A stretch of DNA of 64,000 bases from Thiohalocapsa sp. PB-PSB1 (GCA_016745215.1 CP050890.1:1-64000), one strand, 5' to 3'; positions 8,467 through 18,428 are shown, counted from the first letter of the stretch. Notes: generated by a model from the sequence alone, not told the origin. Program-made: numbers and translations.

Positions 8467-10588
8467 GCTGTTGTACTTTCCCGGTGGCAGTCTTTGTTTC
8501 ACCTTCAGGTGTCCTTGGCTGAAGCAATGCAATGTCTGCAACCGACAAAAACAACTGCTCCAACCCACGTAAGATCGCAATTCGGTTGTCCCGCAATTCC
8601 GGCTCATCGGCCATAACCATCACTTGTTCGAAAAAGCTGTCAACATCTTCACGCAGTTCAGCCAAGGTACGCAAAACCGCTTCGTAGTCTTCCGCTGCCA
8701 GCAGTGGCTGCACTTGTGCGCGAAGCACGTCGATGCGCTCGGCCAAACGCTGTTCCGCGGGTTCGAGGAAGCGGCTGTTCTGCACGCCGGTGCTGCCCTC
8801 TTCCGGGCTCGCTTTTTTTAGGATATTCCGAGTACGCTTGTTCGCGGCTGCCAGGGCATCGGCCGCGTCCAGTTCACGAAAGGCCGCCACTGCTCGGATG
8901 CGCCGGTCAATATCGCAGGGAACCGTGGCGCCGGTTACAAGTACCGAATCGACCAGGTCAGCGCTCAGCCCAAGCTCGCTGTAATAGCCTGGCAAACGCT
9001 CCACGATGTAGGCAAACACCAGATCCTCGCTACCCTCGGTGTTAATGCTGCCTCGATAGGCAAGCGCTGCATCCTGCAGCAGAACTTTGAGATCCAACGG
9101 CAACGGGATTTCGATCAGCATGCGCAATACGGCAATCGCGGCGCGGCGCAAACCATAGGGATCTTTAATACCGGTGGGTCTTTGGCCGATGGCGAAGATC
9201 CCAATCAGGGTGTCCAACTTGTCGGCCAAAGAAAGTATCCGCCCGCAAGTCGAAGCCGGCAGGGAATCGCCCGCATGTCGCGGCAAATACTGCTCTTCCA
9301 TTGCCGCGACAATACATGGAGCCTCACCATCCTGTTGCGCGTAGTAACGACCCGCAATGCCTTGCAAGCTGGGGAACTCGGTGACCATGGATGTAACCAA
9401 ATCGCATTTGCAAAGTAATGCCGCCCGTTCAGCCTGTGCCGGATCATGGCCGAGCTGCTCGGCAATCCGCCGCGACACCTCGGCAATCCGCAGGGCCTTG
9501 TCCCAAACGCTACCCAACTGCTGCTGAAAGGTCACGCTGGCCAGGGCGGGCTGCCGATCGGCCAATGGACGTTTACGATCTTGCTCCCAGAAAAACATGG
9601 CATCGGCAAAACGCGGTCGGATAACGCGTTCGTTGCCGGCTCGCACCAATTCAGGCTCGCGGCTCTCGATATTGGCAACCGTAATGAAAAAGGGCAGCAA
9701 AGCCCCGTCTGGAGCAAAAACCGGAAAGTACTTTTGATTTTTTTGCATGGTTTCGATCAGGGCTTCCGCGGGCACCTGAAGGAAACGCTGGTCGAATCCG
9801 CCAAGCAGTGCAGTCGGCCATTCGCACAAGGCTGCAACCTCGTCGAGCAGACTTTCGGGGATCGACACCTGCCCCTGTACAGAAGCGGCAAGTTCATTGA
9901 CTTGTTCAGAAATCCGTTGTTTTCTAACATGAATGTCAGGCTCGACATAGGCTGCGCGCAAGGCCTTCGCATACAACTCCGGAGACTCGACATTGACATT
10001 TCCAGGATGATGAAATCGATGCCCGCGAGAACCGCTGCTAATCTCAACGCCCAAAATCCGGCCCGGCACCTGATCGGAGCCAAAACGCACGCAGACCCAA
10101 TGCAGCGGCCGGACAAATTCCTCATCGCCGTTGCCCCAGCGCATGCGTTTTCGGATCGGCAATTGGGCCAGCGCATCAGTGATCAATTGGGGCAACAGCG
10201 TTAGCGTCTGCTGTCCGCTGATCTGTTGGCGATGCATCAGCCAAGCCCCTTTGTCTGTCTCCATTCGCTCCAGTGCATCGACCTCGACCCCGCAGGAGCG
10301 CGCGAACCCGGAAGCAGCCTTGGTCGGCGCCCCATCGGCATCGAAGGCCGCCGCAACTGCTGGCCCTCGGCGCAGATTTTCCTGATCGGGTTGTCGCACC
10401 GACACATCCCGCAGCACGACCGCAAGACGCCGCGGTGTGCAAAAGGCCATGGCCTCGCCATGTGCCAGATCCTGCTCCAGCAATTGTTTGCAGAACTGCT
10501 CGGCAAATGCCTTGGACAGATTGCTCAAGGAGGTTGGTGGCAATTCCTCGGTGCCGATCTCGACTAAAAGATCTTGTTTCTGCTCCAC
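8456..10588 (-). CDS. glyS: Glycyl-tRNA synthetase beta subunit
   Basis: Beta chain of the bacterial alpha2beta2 glycyl-tRNA synthetase, needed for tRNA-Gly recognition. The 710-residue product begins with the family signature LVEIGTEELPPTSL and keeps RMRWG, LHWV and the HD-like ATSM region (KCDLVTSMVTEFPSLQG, ADKLDTLIGIFAIG, DPYGLRRAA). Length is slightly above E. coli (689). The start codon is GTG at 10588, three bases after the glyQ stop. It overlaps the following mazG-like gene. Confidence 0.97.
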   Translation of the reverse strand: MEQKQDLLVEIGTEELPPTSLSNLSKAFAEQFCKQLLEQDLAHGEAMAFCTPRRLAVVLRDVSVRQPDQENLRRGPAVAAAFDADGAPTKAASGFARSCGVEVDALERMETDKGAWLMHRQQISGQQTLTLLPQLITDALAQLPIRKRMRWGNGDEEFVRPLHWVCVRFGSDQVPGRILGVEISSGSRGHRFHHPGNVNVESPELYAKALRAAYVEPDIHVRKQRISEQVNELAASVQGQVSIPESLLDEVAALCEWPTALLGGFDQRFLQVPAEALIETMQKNQKYFPVFAPDGALLPFFITVANIESREPELVRAGNERVIRPRFADAMFFWEQDRKRPLADRQPALASVTFQQQLGSVWDKALRIAEVSRRIAEQLGHDPAQAERAALLCKCDLVTSMVTEFPSLQGIAGRYYAQQDGEAPCIVAAMEEQYLPRHAGDSLPASTCGRILSLADKLDTLIGIFAIGQRPTGIKDPYGLRRAAIAVLRMLIEIPLPLDLKVLLQDAALAYRGSINTEGSEDLVFAYIVERLPGYYSELGLSADLVDSVLVTGATVPCDIDRRIRAVAAFRELDAADALAAANKRTRNILKKASPEEGSTGVQNSRFLEPAEQRLAERIDVLRAQVQPLLAAEDYEAVLRTLAELREDVDSFFEQVMVMADEPELRDNRIAILRGLEQLFLSVADIALLQPRTPEGETKTATGKVQQHEF

Positions 10589-10591
10589 GCG

Positions 10592-11518
10592 CTAACCCCC
10601 GATGCTGTTGCACATTGGAAAGCCGAGCTGTTCTCGGCTTGCGTAGTAGACCTCGGCCACCTTTCTGGCCAGAGTGCGAACCCGCAAGATGAAGCGCTGC
10701 CGCTCGGTAACCGAGATCGCTCCCCGCGCGTCCAACAGGTTGAATAAATGCGATGCCTTCAATACCTGCTCATAGGCCGGAAGCGACAATCCCTGGTCCG
10801 CGAGTTGGCCGCTCTGGCGTTCGCAGACATCGAACTGGGCAAACAAGGCGTCCACGTCGGCCAGTTCAAAGTTATAGACCGATTGCTCGCGTTCGTTCTG
10901 ATGGAATACATCTCCATAGGTTACAGATCCCATTGGGGTATGGGTCCAGATCAGGTCAAAGACGCTCTCGACACCTTGCAGATACATGCCGATACGCTCC
11001 AGTCCATAGGTGATTTCGCCGCTGATCGGTCGGCACTCGAGCCCTCCGACCTGCTGAAAATAGGTAAACTGGGTGACCTCCATGCCATTCAACCAAACCT
11101 CCCAACCCAGCCCCCAAGCGCCCAGGGTTGGCGATTCCCAATTGTCCTCGACAAAACGGACGTCGTGTACCAGGGGATCGATGCCGAGCAAACGCAGCGA
11201 ATCCAGATACAATTCTTGTATCTCTAAGGGCGAGGGTTTCAACAACACCTGGTACTGATAGTAATGTTGCAGCCGATTTGGATTGTCGCCGTAGCGGCCA
11301 TCCGTGGGCCGTCGCGAAGGCTGCACATAGGCTACATTCCAGGGTTCGGGACCAATGGCGCGCAAAAACGTCGCCGGGTGAAATGTACCCGCACCGACCT
11401 CCATATCGTAGGGCTGCAGGACGACACAACCGCGATCGGCCCAAAATTGCTGGAGCCGGATAATCAAGTCCTGAAAACTCAGGGGACTGGACGTGGGTAG
11501 AGACAAAGTAAATACCAT
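10592..11518 (-). CDS. glyQ: Glycyl-tRNA synthetase alpha subunit
   Basis: Catalytic alpha chain of glycyl-tRNA synthetase. The 308-residue form from the ATG at 11518 begins MVFTLSLPTSSPLSFQDLIIRLQQFWADRGCVVLQPYDMEVGAGT. It contains PEPWNVAYVQPSRRP and GRYGDNPNRLQHYYQ, both near-invariant in GlyQ. The reading frame stays open 66 codons further upstream, but that part has no resemblance to the family (E. coli 303 residues) and is excluded. It is the first gene of the five-gene leftward operon and is divergent from the glycosyltransferase at 11765. Confidence 0.97.
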   Translation of the reverse strand: MVFTLSLPTSSPLSFQDLIIRLQQFWADRGCVVLQPYDMEVGAGTFHPATFLRAIGPEPWNVAYVQPSRRPTDGRYGDNPNRLQHYYQYQVLLKPSPLEIQELYLDSLRLLGIDPLVHDVRFVEDNWESPTLGAWGLGWEVWLNGMEVTQFTYFQQVGGLECRPISGEITYGLERIGMYLQGVESVFDLIWTHTPMGSVTYGDVFHQNEREQSVYNFELADVDALFAQFDVCERQSGQLADQGLSLPAYEQVLKASHLFNLLDARGAISVTERQRFILRVRTLARKVAEVYYASREQLGFPMCNSIGG

Positions 11519-11764
11519 CAGGACGCAGAAACGATCATTGTATCGACTTTCGGCAATACCCGGCCAGCCATCGCGGGGCAAAAGTCGGATGCACTGTCTT
11601 TGCATCCGATTGAAATAAGTGGGTTGCGCAACGCCGCTTGCGAGTGCATTCCGAAACGGTTTATCGGAGCATCGCCGATGTTGCGCTCGCATCCGCCGGA
11701 GTTCTATCCATACCACTGGCCGCCACGCAAGCCGAGTGCATTGTCGATAACACCATTAGACACC

Positions 11765-12694
11765 ATGAAGCCGACTGAAAAATTCCTCGATCAGGCCTAC
11801 CGAGCAAGAAGTCGCTCGGAGCAGCTGTTAGACCAGGCATATGCCAAGACAACGCGCGCATTGTTCGGCGGCGGTCTGTCAGTGCCTTATGATGGCGACA
11901 CGCGATTTGCGCTGCTAAGCGTCAACTATTCTACGACAGGTTACCTGAAGCTCATGTTATTGACGCTCGCGGAGCAGAACGGGCTCGACCGCATCCGATC
12001 AATCATTGTCTGCGACAATGCATCCAAAGATGCCGGTCTGCCGTTTCTACGCCAACTGGCCGAGGCGGTCGACCGCGTGATTCTGGTGGAGAATCGCTGG
12101 TGGACCAACCATGCCAGCGGTATGCGATCGGCACTGAGGGCGCTGGACAGCATGGACAAAAAGAAACCAGCCATAGAACGGGCCAACGTGCTCCTGGCCT
12201 GCGACCCGGACGTTCTATTTCTGCGCGACGACACGCTCGATATCCTGGCAGGCATCTTTGCGAACAGCGGTGCCGCATTTGCCGGAGAACTGCGCCGCGG
12301 ACTCTGCCCGCTGCCCGAAGCGCAAGCGTCGTTTCTTGCCGTGCGGCGCGACTGGGCGGCGCGCCGGGACGTGAGCCCTTGGGTGTTTCACGGCAGCCCT
12401 GCCTATTGGATGCAGCGCGACATCTGGCAACTGGGCGGTACGGGCGAAGATTTCCAAAGCAACCAGGCCGGTTTCACATTGCATCGTGGACGCTCCGCGG
12501 TAACAGCCGCTACCAAATATGCTCCATGGAGTACCTACGGTAGAACTCCACATGAACACCGCAGCCCGCACTACATGGGTGTGCCTGGCGGCCGGCAAAT
12601 CTGGGCCATCCGGGCCAACCAGTTCGCCGATTTGCTCGAGCCCGAAGCGGAGTCCGCTTTACTGTGGCGACTTGCAGAATCCTTCGCCGCTTGA
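11765..12694 (+). CDS. Glycosyltransferase-like protein, GT-A type
   Basis: A 309-residue protein with a Rossmann-like start (FALLSVNYSTTGYLKLMLLTLAEQ), SIIVCDNASKD and the DxD-like ACDPDVLFLRDDT, as in family-2-like glycosyltransferases. The region 200-300 (WVFHGSPAYWMQRDIWQLGGTGEDFQSNQAG) is less typical. The likely role is sugar transfer in surface polysaccharide or glycan synthesis; donor and acceptor are unknown. The ATG at 11765 is chosen because the preceding 55 codons look non-coding. It is followed by a terminator and a second glycosyltransferase. Confidence 0.7.
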   Translation: MKPTEKFLDQAYRARSRSEQLLDQAYAKTTRALFGGGLSVPYDGDTRFALLSVNYSTTGYLKLMLLTLAEQNGLDRIRSIIVCDNASKDAGLPFLRQLAEAVDRVILVENRWWTNHASGMRSALRALDSMDKKKPAIERANVLLACDPDVLFLRDDTLDILAGIFANSGAAFAGELRRGLCPLPEAQASFLAVRRDWAARRDVSPWVFHGSPAYWMQRDIWQLGGTGEDFQSNQAGFTLHRGRSAVTAATKYAPWSTYGRTPHEHRSPHYMGVPGGRQIWAIRANQFADLLEPEAESALLWRLAESFAA

Positions 12695-12706
12695 CGACAG
12701 TATCGA

Positions 12707-12730
12707 GACCGCGCCTTGGCGCGGTCTTTT
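12707..12730 (+). terminator. Rho-independent terminator
   Basis: A nine-base-pair stem GACCGCGCC/GGCGCGGTC with a TT loop is followed by TTTT. It lies 12 bases after the glycosyltransferase stop and 28 bases before the next start, so the two glycosyltransferases may be transcribed separately or with attenuation. Confidence 0.75.
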
Positions 12731-12757
12731 CGCATTAAGGCAGGCATCGGTTTGTCG

Positions 12758-13525
12758 ATGAAAATCTCAGTGATTACCGTGACCTTCAACTGCGTGAGCA
12801 CGATCGCCGATTGTTTGGCGGCGGTGGCCGGGCAGTCGTACACCAATCGCGAGCATATTGTCATCGACGGCGGCAGTACGGACGGCACCAAGAACGTCTT
12901 AGAGTCCCGTCGCGATCAGCTTGCCGTGCTGATCAGCGAACCGGACCGCGGGATCTACGATGCATTGAACAAAGGCATCTCGCGGGCCAGCGGAAATGTG
13001 ATTGGTCTATTGCACGCGGATGATCTGTATGCGGACCCCGATGTCTTGACGCGCGTTGTCGCGGCCTTTCGGCACCATCCTGAGCTGGGTCGAGTGGATG
13101 CCGTCTATGGCGATCTAATGTATGTCGCCAAGGACGATACCAGTCGGGTCATTCGATATTGGCGCTCTGGGGCATACCGACCGGCGTTGTTGCGTCGGGG
13201 ATGGATGCCGCCGCATCCGACGTTGTTCCTGCGTCGGGGGCTATATCATCAATTTGGCGGGTTCGATACCAGCTATCGCATCGCCGCGGACTACGATCTG
13301 ATATTGCGGGTGCTGAGCCAGATGCAGGGGCGGGCGATGTACCTGCCAAATGTACTGGTACGCATGCGCGTAGGTGGGGCAAGCAATCGCTCGTTGCGTC
13401 AGATCCTGCTAAAGTCGCGGGAGGACTACCGAGCATTGCGGGTGAATCACGTAGGCGGTGTGGGAGCCTTGATGTGGAAGAATCTGTCGAAAGTACCACA
13501 GTTCTTTTCGCAGACTCGGCAATAG
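12758..13525 (+). CDS. Family 2 glycosyltransferase
   Basis: A 255-residue GT2 enzyme. It opens MKISVITVTFNCVSTIADCLAAVAGQ and has IVIDGGSTDGT, the SEPDRGIYDALNKGI motif typical of WcaA-like transferases, and the DxD-like LLHADDLYADPDV. Further on are WMPPHPTLFLRRG and the acidic IAADYDLILRV that normally holds the catalytic base. It likely adds a sugar in exopolysaccharide or O-antigen assembly. The start at 12758 directly gives the family N-terminus; an upstream in-frame start at 12716 lies in the terminator. Confidence 0.88.
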   Translation: MKISVITVTFNCVSTIADCLAAVAGQSYTNREHIVIDGGSTDGTKNVLESRRDQLAVLISEPDRGIYDALNKGISRASGNVIGLLHADDLYADPDVLTRVVAAFRHHPELGRVDAVYGDLMYVAKDDTSRVIRYWRSGAYRPALLRRGWMPPHPTLFLRRGLYHQFGGFDTSYRIAADYDLILRVLSQMQGRAMYLPNVLVRMRVGGASNRSLRQILLKSREDYRALRVNHVGGVGALMWKNLSKVPQFFSQTRQ

Positions 13526-13571
13526 AGGGCGTTGATACCGACAGCCGCAGTGAGCGGTGGAATCAGACAGG

Positions 13572-13600
13572 GTAAAAGGCGGGGATCGCCCGCCTTTGCC
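13572..13600 (+). terminator. Possible hairpin terminator after the GT2 gene
   Basis: An AGGCGGG/CCCGCCT stem is followed by only three T residues, about 50 bases after the glycosyltransferase stop. It could end that transcript, but the short T run makes it weak. The rest of 13600-13850 shows nothing recognisable. Confidence 0.35.
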
Positions 13601-13858
13601 GGCCAATTTCTGGCATCTAAATCCTAAACGCGGGGGTACTTACGCGGGAATAGGATGCTGGTCAATTTTGCATAGGAGTCAAGTCCAGGCTTGCTGGCTT
13701 GACAGAGGTCGAGTTCGGGCGTGCCGGTTTGTTGATTGCTCTTTGGAAATGCATTGAGAGCAAGCCGATAGAGAGCAATTCATGTCGGCAGCTGCCATGC
13801 CAGTGGCTGGGGGTCGGGCCTTTGGTTCTGCCAGGGCAATGTCAGCTCCAGGGTTCCA

Positions 13859-14056
13859 TCAGCTTTTGGCCCATTGCGCAAAGTTATCGGTGTTTTTTTC
13901 CTCACCATCACTGTAACCGGCTTCGTAGGCATCGGTCAGCCGTTGCTCCTCGCGCTTGGGGTTTTGCAGGAAACCGCATTGCCAGCCTTGGATGTACTCA
14001 TCATCGACACCAAGGCTCTCCATCTTGGTTACGGCATCGTAATAAAATTGGTTCAT
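13859..14056 (-). CDS. Small conserved hypothetical protein
   Basis: A 65-residue acidic protein beginning MNQFYYDAVTKMESLGVDDEYIQGW and including a YEAGYSDGEEKN segment. A GGAG ribosome binding site lies eight bases before the ATG. The Gly/Tyr/Asp-rich pattern (GWQCGFL, YEAGYSDG) resembles small proteins of unknown role seen in purple sulfur and related bacteria; I cannot assign a function. It is alone on the minus strand between rightward genes. Confidence 0.6.
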   Translation of the reverse strand: MNQFYYDAVTKMESLGVDDEYIQGWQCGFLQNPKREEQRLTDAYEAGYSDGEEKNTDNFAQWAKS

Positions 14057-14370
14057 GTCCGCTCTCCGAGAGATTTGTGGTTGTATTGCGCTGAAGCCGC
14101 GGGGATGCCAAACGGCTTAACCCATAAGAATACCGCTAGTTTCTAATGTTTGCCAGTGGCAGATGATCAACCGAGCATTGTTTCGCCTCAAGCCTACCAA
14201 GGCACCCTTGCGCAATACCACCCGCCATCCTATTTGAGGAGAATGGGTAGTTGATGTTGCATCTAACGCTGCTGCCAGGTACAAGATAGCAGGCATCAGC
14301 CCAAGGATTATTGCCAGGATTGACTTATCCTGATCGTTTAACACCGAAACCCAGAGGAGCCCCGCTACCG

Positions 14371-15414
14371 ATGCGACCCGCCCAACTCTTACGCGTTCTG
14401 GACCGCGAGTTCCTCAGTGCGGCCGACGGGCACCATACCCCGGTGATGCTATGGGGTCCGCCCGGCGTCGGCAAATCACAAATGGTAGCGCAGATTGCCG
14501 AGCGGCATCATGTGCCAGTGACCGACATCAGACTATCGCAAATGGAACCAAGCGATCTGCGAGGCATCCCGTTTCGGGTCGGCGAACAGGTCGAATGGGC
14601 GATACCCGCCATCCTGCCCAGTGCAGAACGACACGCCACGGCCGGCATCCTGTTTCTGGACGAGATCACATCGGCTCCGCCGGCGGTTTCGGCAGCTGCC
14701 TATCAGCTGATTCTCGACCGCCGGCTCGGCGAGTATCAGGTGCCTGAGCACTGGGCCATCTTTGCAGCAGGTAACCGTCAAGGCGACCGCGGCGTGACCT
14801 ACAGCATGCCGGCTCCGCTGGCCAATCGCTTTTCCCACTTCGAGGTGGATACCCACCTTGACGATTGGGTCGCCTGGGCATACGCAACCGGCATCGACGA
14901 GCGAATCATCGCATTCTTGCGCTTCCGCCCTGAATTGCTGTTCGACTTCGACCCGGCACACAATCCAATTGCATTTCCATCGCCGCGCTCCTGGGAGTTC
15001 GCCCATCGTGCTCTACAGAAGTTCCAAGATGAACCATCGCTCTTACAGGGTACACTCCAGGCTTGCGTCGGCCCGGCAGCCGGTATTGAAGTCACCGCAT
15101 TTGTCGACAGCCTGGATCAAATGCCCGATCTAGACGCCATCTGCAATGGAGAAGAGTTGTCCGTGCCGAAGGAAATCGATTTGCAATATGCGGTGGCCGC
15201 GGCACTGGTCAGTAAAGCCATTGGCGCCCGTACAGGCGACCAAGGGCAACAGGTGCTGGGCAATATTCTCAGCTATGCGGGACTGTTTCCACAGCGCGAA
15301 ATGGGCGTCATGCTGGTATCGGATCTGCATCGGGCAATCGGCAACGAATTATTCGAAGTGCCAGCCTTCGCCGACTGGGCCAACGCGATTGCCGATGTCA
15401 TGTTATACGATTGA
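14371..15414 (+). CDS. MoxR-family AAA+ ATPase
   Basis: A 347-residue AAA+ protein with Walker A MLWGPPGVGKSQM, Walker B GILFLDEITSAPP, sensor 1 FAAGNRQGDRG and the arginine-finger region PAPLANRFSHFEV. MoxR ATPases act as chaperones that insert cofactors or remodel complexes, usually with a VWA partner. Here the partner is the next gene, 21 bases downstream. An AGAGGAG RBS 11 bases upstream supports ATG 14371; the 20 codons before it are not conserved-looking. The target complex is unknown. Confidence 0.88.
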   Translation: MRPAQLLRVLDREFLSAADGHHTPVMLWGPPGVGKSQMVAQIAERHHVPVTDIRLSQMEPSDLRGIPFRVGEQVEWAIPAILPSAERHATAGILFLDEITSAPPAVSAAAYQLILDRRLGEYQVPEHWAIFAAGNRQGDRGVTYSMPAPLANRFSHFEVDTHLDDWVAWAYATGIDERIIAFLRFRPELLFDFDPAHNPIAFPSPRSWEFAHRALQKFQDEPSLLQGTLQACVGPAAGIEVTAFVDSLDQMPDLDAICNGEELSVPKEIDLQYAVAAALVSKAIGARTGDQGQQVLGNILSYAGLFPQREMGVMLVSDLHRAIGNELFEVPAFADWANAIADVMLYD

Positions 15415-15435
15415 GTCATAACCAAGGCCAGGATC

Positions 15436-16875
15436 ATGCCCGCCGATACACCAACCCGCGCTTCCCAACCCAATTCTCAGCTGGGTGCCGAATCCAGCGC
15501 CCAGATTCACGCCGAGCGCGATGCCATCGAAACCAAGCTTGCCTCAGCCCGCACCAGGCTGATCCTGGACAAGCCGTTTCTAGGTGCATTGGTATTGAGG
15601 TTACCGATGCAGCCAGCCAAACCCGACTGGTGCCCAACCACGGCAACCGACGCCCGCGCGTTCTTTTATAACCCGGAGTACATCGACAGTTTGTCGCTGG
15701 ATCAAACACAATTCATGCTGGCCCACGAGGCATTGCATTGTGCATTGTCACATTTCGCCCGACGCCAACATCGGGTCAAACATAAGTGGGATCTGGCCTG
15801 CGACTATGCCATCAACCCGCTGCTGATCGACGATGGACTCGTGCCGCCTGCCAACGCGCAAATCATGCCGCTATACAAAGGCATGACCGCAGAGGAAATC
15901 TATCCACTGATCGACGACAACGATCAATCGGAGACCCTGGACACCCACGCCTACGACCGGGATCAGGACCAGCAAGGCCAGGATCGCCGGGGAAATCTGG
16001 ATGAACGAGATGTATCGCAGCAGACAACTCGGCAGCAGACCAGCTCGGGAGAACAAGGCCAGGGCCAAGGCGTGAATGCAGCAGACCAAACCAAGACTGA
16101 GAGCGGGCAGCGGCAAGCCGATCACGAACAGCCCGAACCAGCCCCATCGAACCAAATGCCCCCGGACCAGATGCCTTCGGACCAGGCAGCGCAAGACCAG
16201 GCAGCGCAGAATCAGGCCAACGCGCCTGCACCGCTGACTCCCGACGAACAGGAAACCCTGCAGGTACAATGGCAGCAACGCATGGCCGGCGCCGCACAGC
16301 AGGCAATGCAAGCAGGCAGGCTCGGCGGCGAACTCAAACGCATGATCGACCATCTGCTGCAGCCAAGCCTGCCCTGGCGTATGCTGCTGGCTCGTTACAT
16401 GAACAGCCTTTCGCGGGACGACTACAGCTGGTCACGACCTTCCCGCCGCGAGGGCGAATACATCATGCCGAGTCTGCGCAATCACCAACTCGATGTCGTG
16501 GTGGCGCTGGATACCTCGGGGTCTATCAAGGATAACGAGGTACAGGAATTCATCGACGAAATCGACGCATTAAAGGCCCAGGTCCGTGCGCGCATTACCC
16601 TACTGCCCTGCGATGCCGAACTCTGTTCGGGCGCTCCCTTTTTGTTCGAACCCTGGGAGCAATTCTGTCGCCCCAAGGATCTAGTCGGCGGTGGCGGCAC
16701 CAGCTTTAGGCCAGTGTTTGAATGGGTGGAGCGGCAAGCCATGCGCCCGGATTTGCTGGTCTATTTTACCGATGCGGATGGCAGCTTCCCCGATCGCGAT
16801 CCAAACTATCCGGTCATCTGGTTGATCAAGGGCCGCCGGACGGTGCCCTGGGGCCAACGCATTCAGCTCAACTGA
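15436..16875 (+). CDS. VWA-like/metallopeptidase-like protein (DUF2201 type)
   Basis: A 479-residue protein in three parts. The N-terminal metallopeptidase-like domain has HEALHCALSHFARRQ and CDYAINPLLIDDG. A low-complexity Gln/Asp-rich linker (about residues 175-275) is probably disordered. The C-terminal VWA-like domain has LDVVVALDTSGSIKDNEVQEF, where DTSGS is a near-MIDAS motif. Such proteins usually sit next to MoxR ATPases, as here, and likely work with them on an unidentified substrate. The HEXXH-type motif may be a true zinc site or structural. Confidence 0.82.
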   Translation: MPADTPTRASQPNSQLGAESSAQIHAERDAIETKLASARTRLILDKPFLGALVLRLPMQPAKPDWCPTTATDARAFFYNPEYIDSLSLDQTQFMLAHEALHCALSHFARRQHRVKHKWDLACDYAINPLLIDDGLVPPANAQIMPLYKGMTAEEIYPLIDDNDQSETLDTHAYDRDQDQQGQDRRGNLDERDVSQQTTRQQTSSGEQGQGQGVNAADQTKTESGQRQADHEQPEPAPSNQMPPDQMPSDQAAQDQAAQNQANAPAPLTPDEQETLQVQWQQRMAGAAQQAMQAGRLGGELKRMIDHLLQPSLPWRMLLARYMNSLSRDDYSWSRPSRREGEYIMPSLRNHQLDVVVALDTSGSIKDNEVQEFIDEIDALKAQVRARITLLPCDAELCSGAPFLFEPWEQFCRPKDLVGGGGTSFRPVFEWVERQAMRPDLLVYFTDADGSFPDRDPNYPVIWLIKGRRTVPWGQRIQLN

Positions 16876-16886
16876 ACCTAGAATTC

Positions 16887-18380
16887 ATGCGTAATACCCC
16901 AAATCGAACGATTGTTGCAGTCGCTCGTGCCCTCCTTTTGGCACTCGGCGTGGCTTGCGTGGGACTGCTGTTGAGCGCTCCCCCACCTGCGCAGGCAGAT
17001 GCCTACGATCTGCCCGAAATGGGTAGCAGCGCCGATGTGATCCTGTCCGCCACCGAAAAGCGCGAACTTGGACAGGAATTCATAAAATGGGTACGCAAAG
17101 CGCTAAAGATCAGCTCGGACCCGATCCTGACCGACTACATCCAGAGTCTAGGCAATGAACTGGTGGCAGCCAGTCGCGAAAGCTCGGGCAGTTACAATTT
17201 CTTTTTGGTCGAGGAGCCTAGCATTAACGCGTTCGCCGGACCGGCTGGGCATATTGGTGTCAACGCCGGACTCATACTGGCTACCGAAACCGAGTCGGAG
17301 TTGGCAGCCGTATTAGCCCACGAAATTGCACATGTCAGCCAAAAGCATCTATTGCGGCGCTTTGAAGCACAAAAGCAAATGTCGATTCCCACCGTGGCAT
17401 TAATGCTGGCCGCGGCCGTGCTTGGGGCGGCAGTCGACCCGAATGCCGGCATCGCCGCCATGGCAGGCATACAGGGCGTTGCGGCACAACAGCAAGTCAA
17501 TTTCACGCGCGCCAACGAGGAGGAAGCCGACCGGATCGGCATCGACACATTGGCACGCTCCGGTCGTGATCCGTTTGCCATGCCCGGCTTTTTCCAGAAA
17601 CTGACACGGGCGACGCGCATCTACGACAGCGGCGCTCCACAACTACTGCGGACACACCCCGTCAATGCCGATCGCATTGCCGATGGTCTGGCGCGCGCTG
17701 AACGTCATGGTCATCAGCAACGACCGGACAATCTGCGCTTTCAACTCGCACGTGCCAATCTGCGGCAACGCAATTACGCCAGGGCTGAACAAGCCGTGGA
17801 TCACTTCGAGAAAACCCTGGCGAAACGGCGCTACCGCAGCGAAATCGCCGAACGATACGGCTACGCGTTGGCCCTGAGCCGAGCCGGACATCAAAATCAA
17901 GCGGCCGAGCAGGCGCGCTGGCTGTTGGCGCGCCAACCCAGCCAGGTTGAATTTCTAGTGTTGCAGGCCGAAATTTTGCGTCGAAGCGGAAAGCCGGAAG
18001 CTGCGGTAACAGAACTCAAAGGTTCGGTCGGCCTCTCGCCAGGCAACTGGCCATTGCAGCAAACCTATGCCGAGGCGCTAATGGACGCGGGCAAACCCAA
18101 GGCAGCCTTGGCAGCGCTGGAGCACTTCATCGAACTGCGACCGGGAATTGCGCAGATCTACACCCTGATGGCCGATGCCGCGGGCAAGTCCGGTCAGCGT
18201 GCGCAGACCCTTCGTTGGCGAGCAGAAGCGCTGTATTACAGCGGCGACCTGGAACCCGCAATCCGCCAATTGGAACTTGCATTGCGACAACCGAACCTGG
18301 AGTTCCATCTAGCGTCCAAGATTCAAGTTAGATTGATGGAATTAAACGCCGAGCAACGCGCACGCGAAAACAGGCGATGA
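16887..18380 (+). CDS. bepA: Periplasmic M48 metalloprotease/chaperone, BepA-like
   Basis: BepA-type protein for outer-membrane protein quality control. A signal peptide at residues 1-38 ends at AQA. The zinc protease core has HEIAH near residue 150 with the downstream glutamate in NEEEADRIGI. The C-terminal half has TPR-like repeats (ALSRAGHQNQAAEQARWLL, ALMDAGKPKAALAALEHFIEL). The 497-residue length matches E. coli BepA (487). The start ATG 16887 lies 11 bases after the VWA gene; an upstream in-frame start inside that gene would destroy the signal peptide. It may share the MoxR-VWA transcript. Confidence 0.92.
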   Translation: MRNTPNRTIVAVARALLLALGVACVGLLLSAPPPAQADAYDLPEMGSSADVILSATEKRELGQEFIKWVRKALKISSDPILTDYIQSLGNELVAASRESSGSYNFFLVEEPSINAFAGPAGHIGVNAGLILATETESELAAVLAHEIAHVSQKHLLRRFEAQKQMSIPTVALMLAAAVLGAAVDPNAGIAAMAGIQGVAAQQQVNFTRANEEEADRIGIDTLARSGRDPFAMPGFFQKLTRATRIYDSGAPQLLRTHPVNADRIADGLARAERHGHQQRPDNLRFQLARANLRQRNYARAEQAVDHFEKTLAKRRYRSEIAERYGYALALSRAGHQNQAAEQARWLLARQPSQVEFLVLQAEILRRSGKPEAAVTELKGSVGLSPGNWPLQQTYAEALMDAGKPKAALAALEHFIELRPGIAQIYTLMADAAGKSGQRAQTLRWRAEALYYSGDLEPAIRQLELALRQPNLEFHLASKIQVRLMELNAEQRARENRR

Positions 18381-18428
18381 GCAGGTCGTCCCGCCTGCCG
18401 AGCTGTTTACAATCGATTGCAATAAGGC

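Noticed and set aside
14117..14344. 75-codon minus-strand frame before the MoxR gene
   Set aside because: It has one hydrophobic stretch but no RBS and an unpatterned second half; it overlaps the upstream region of the MoxR gene. Not enough to call.
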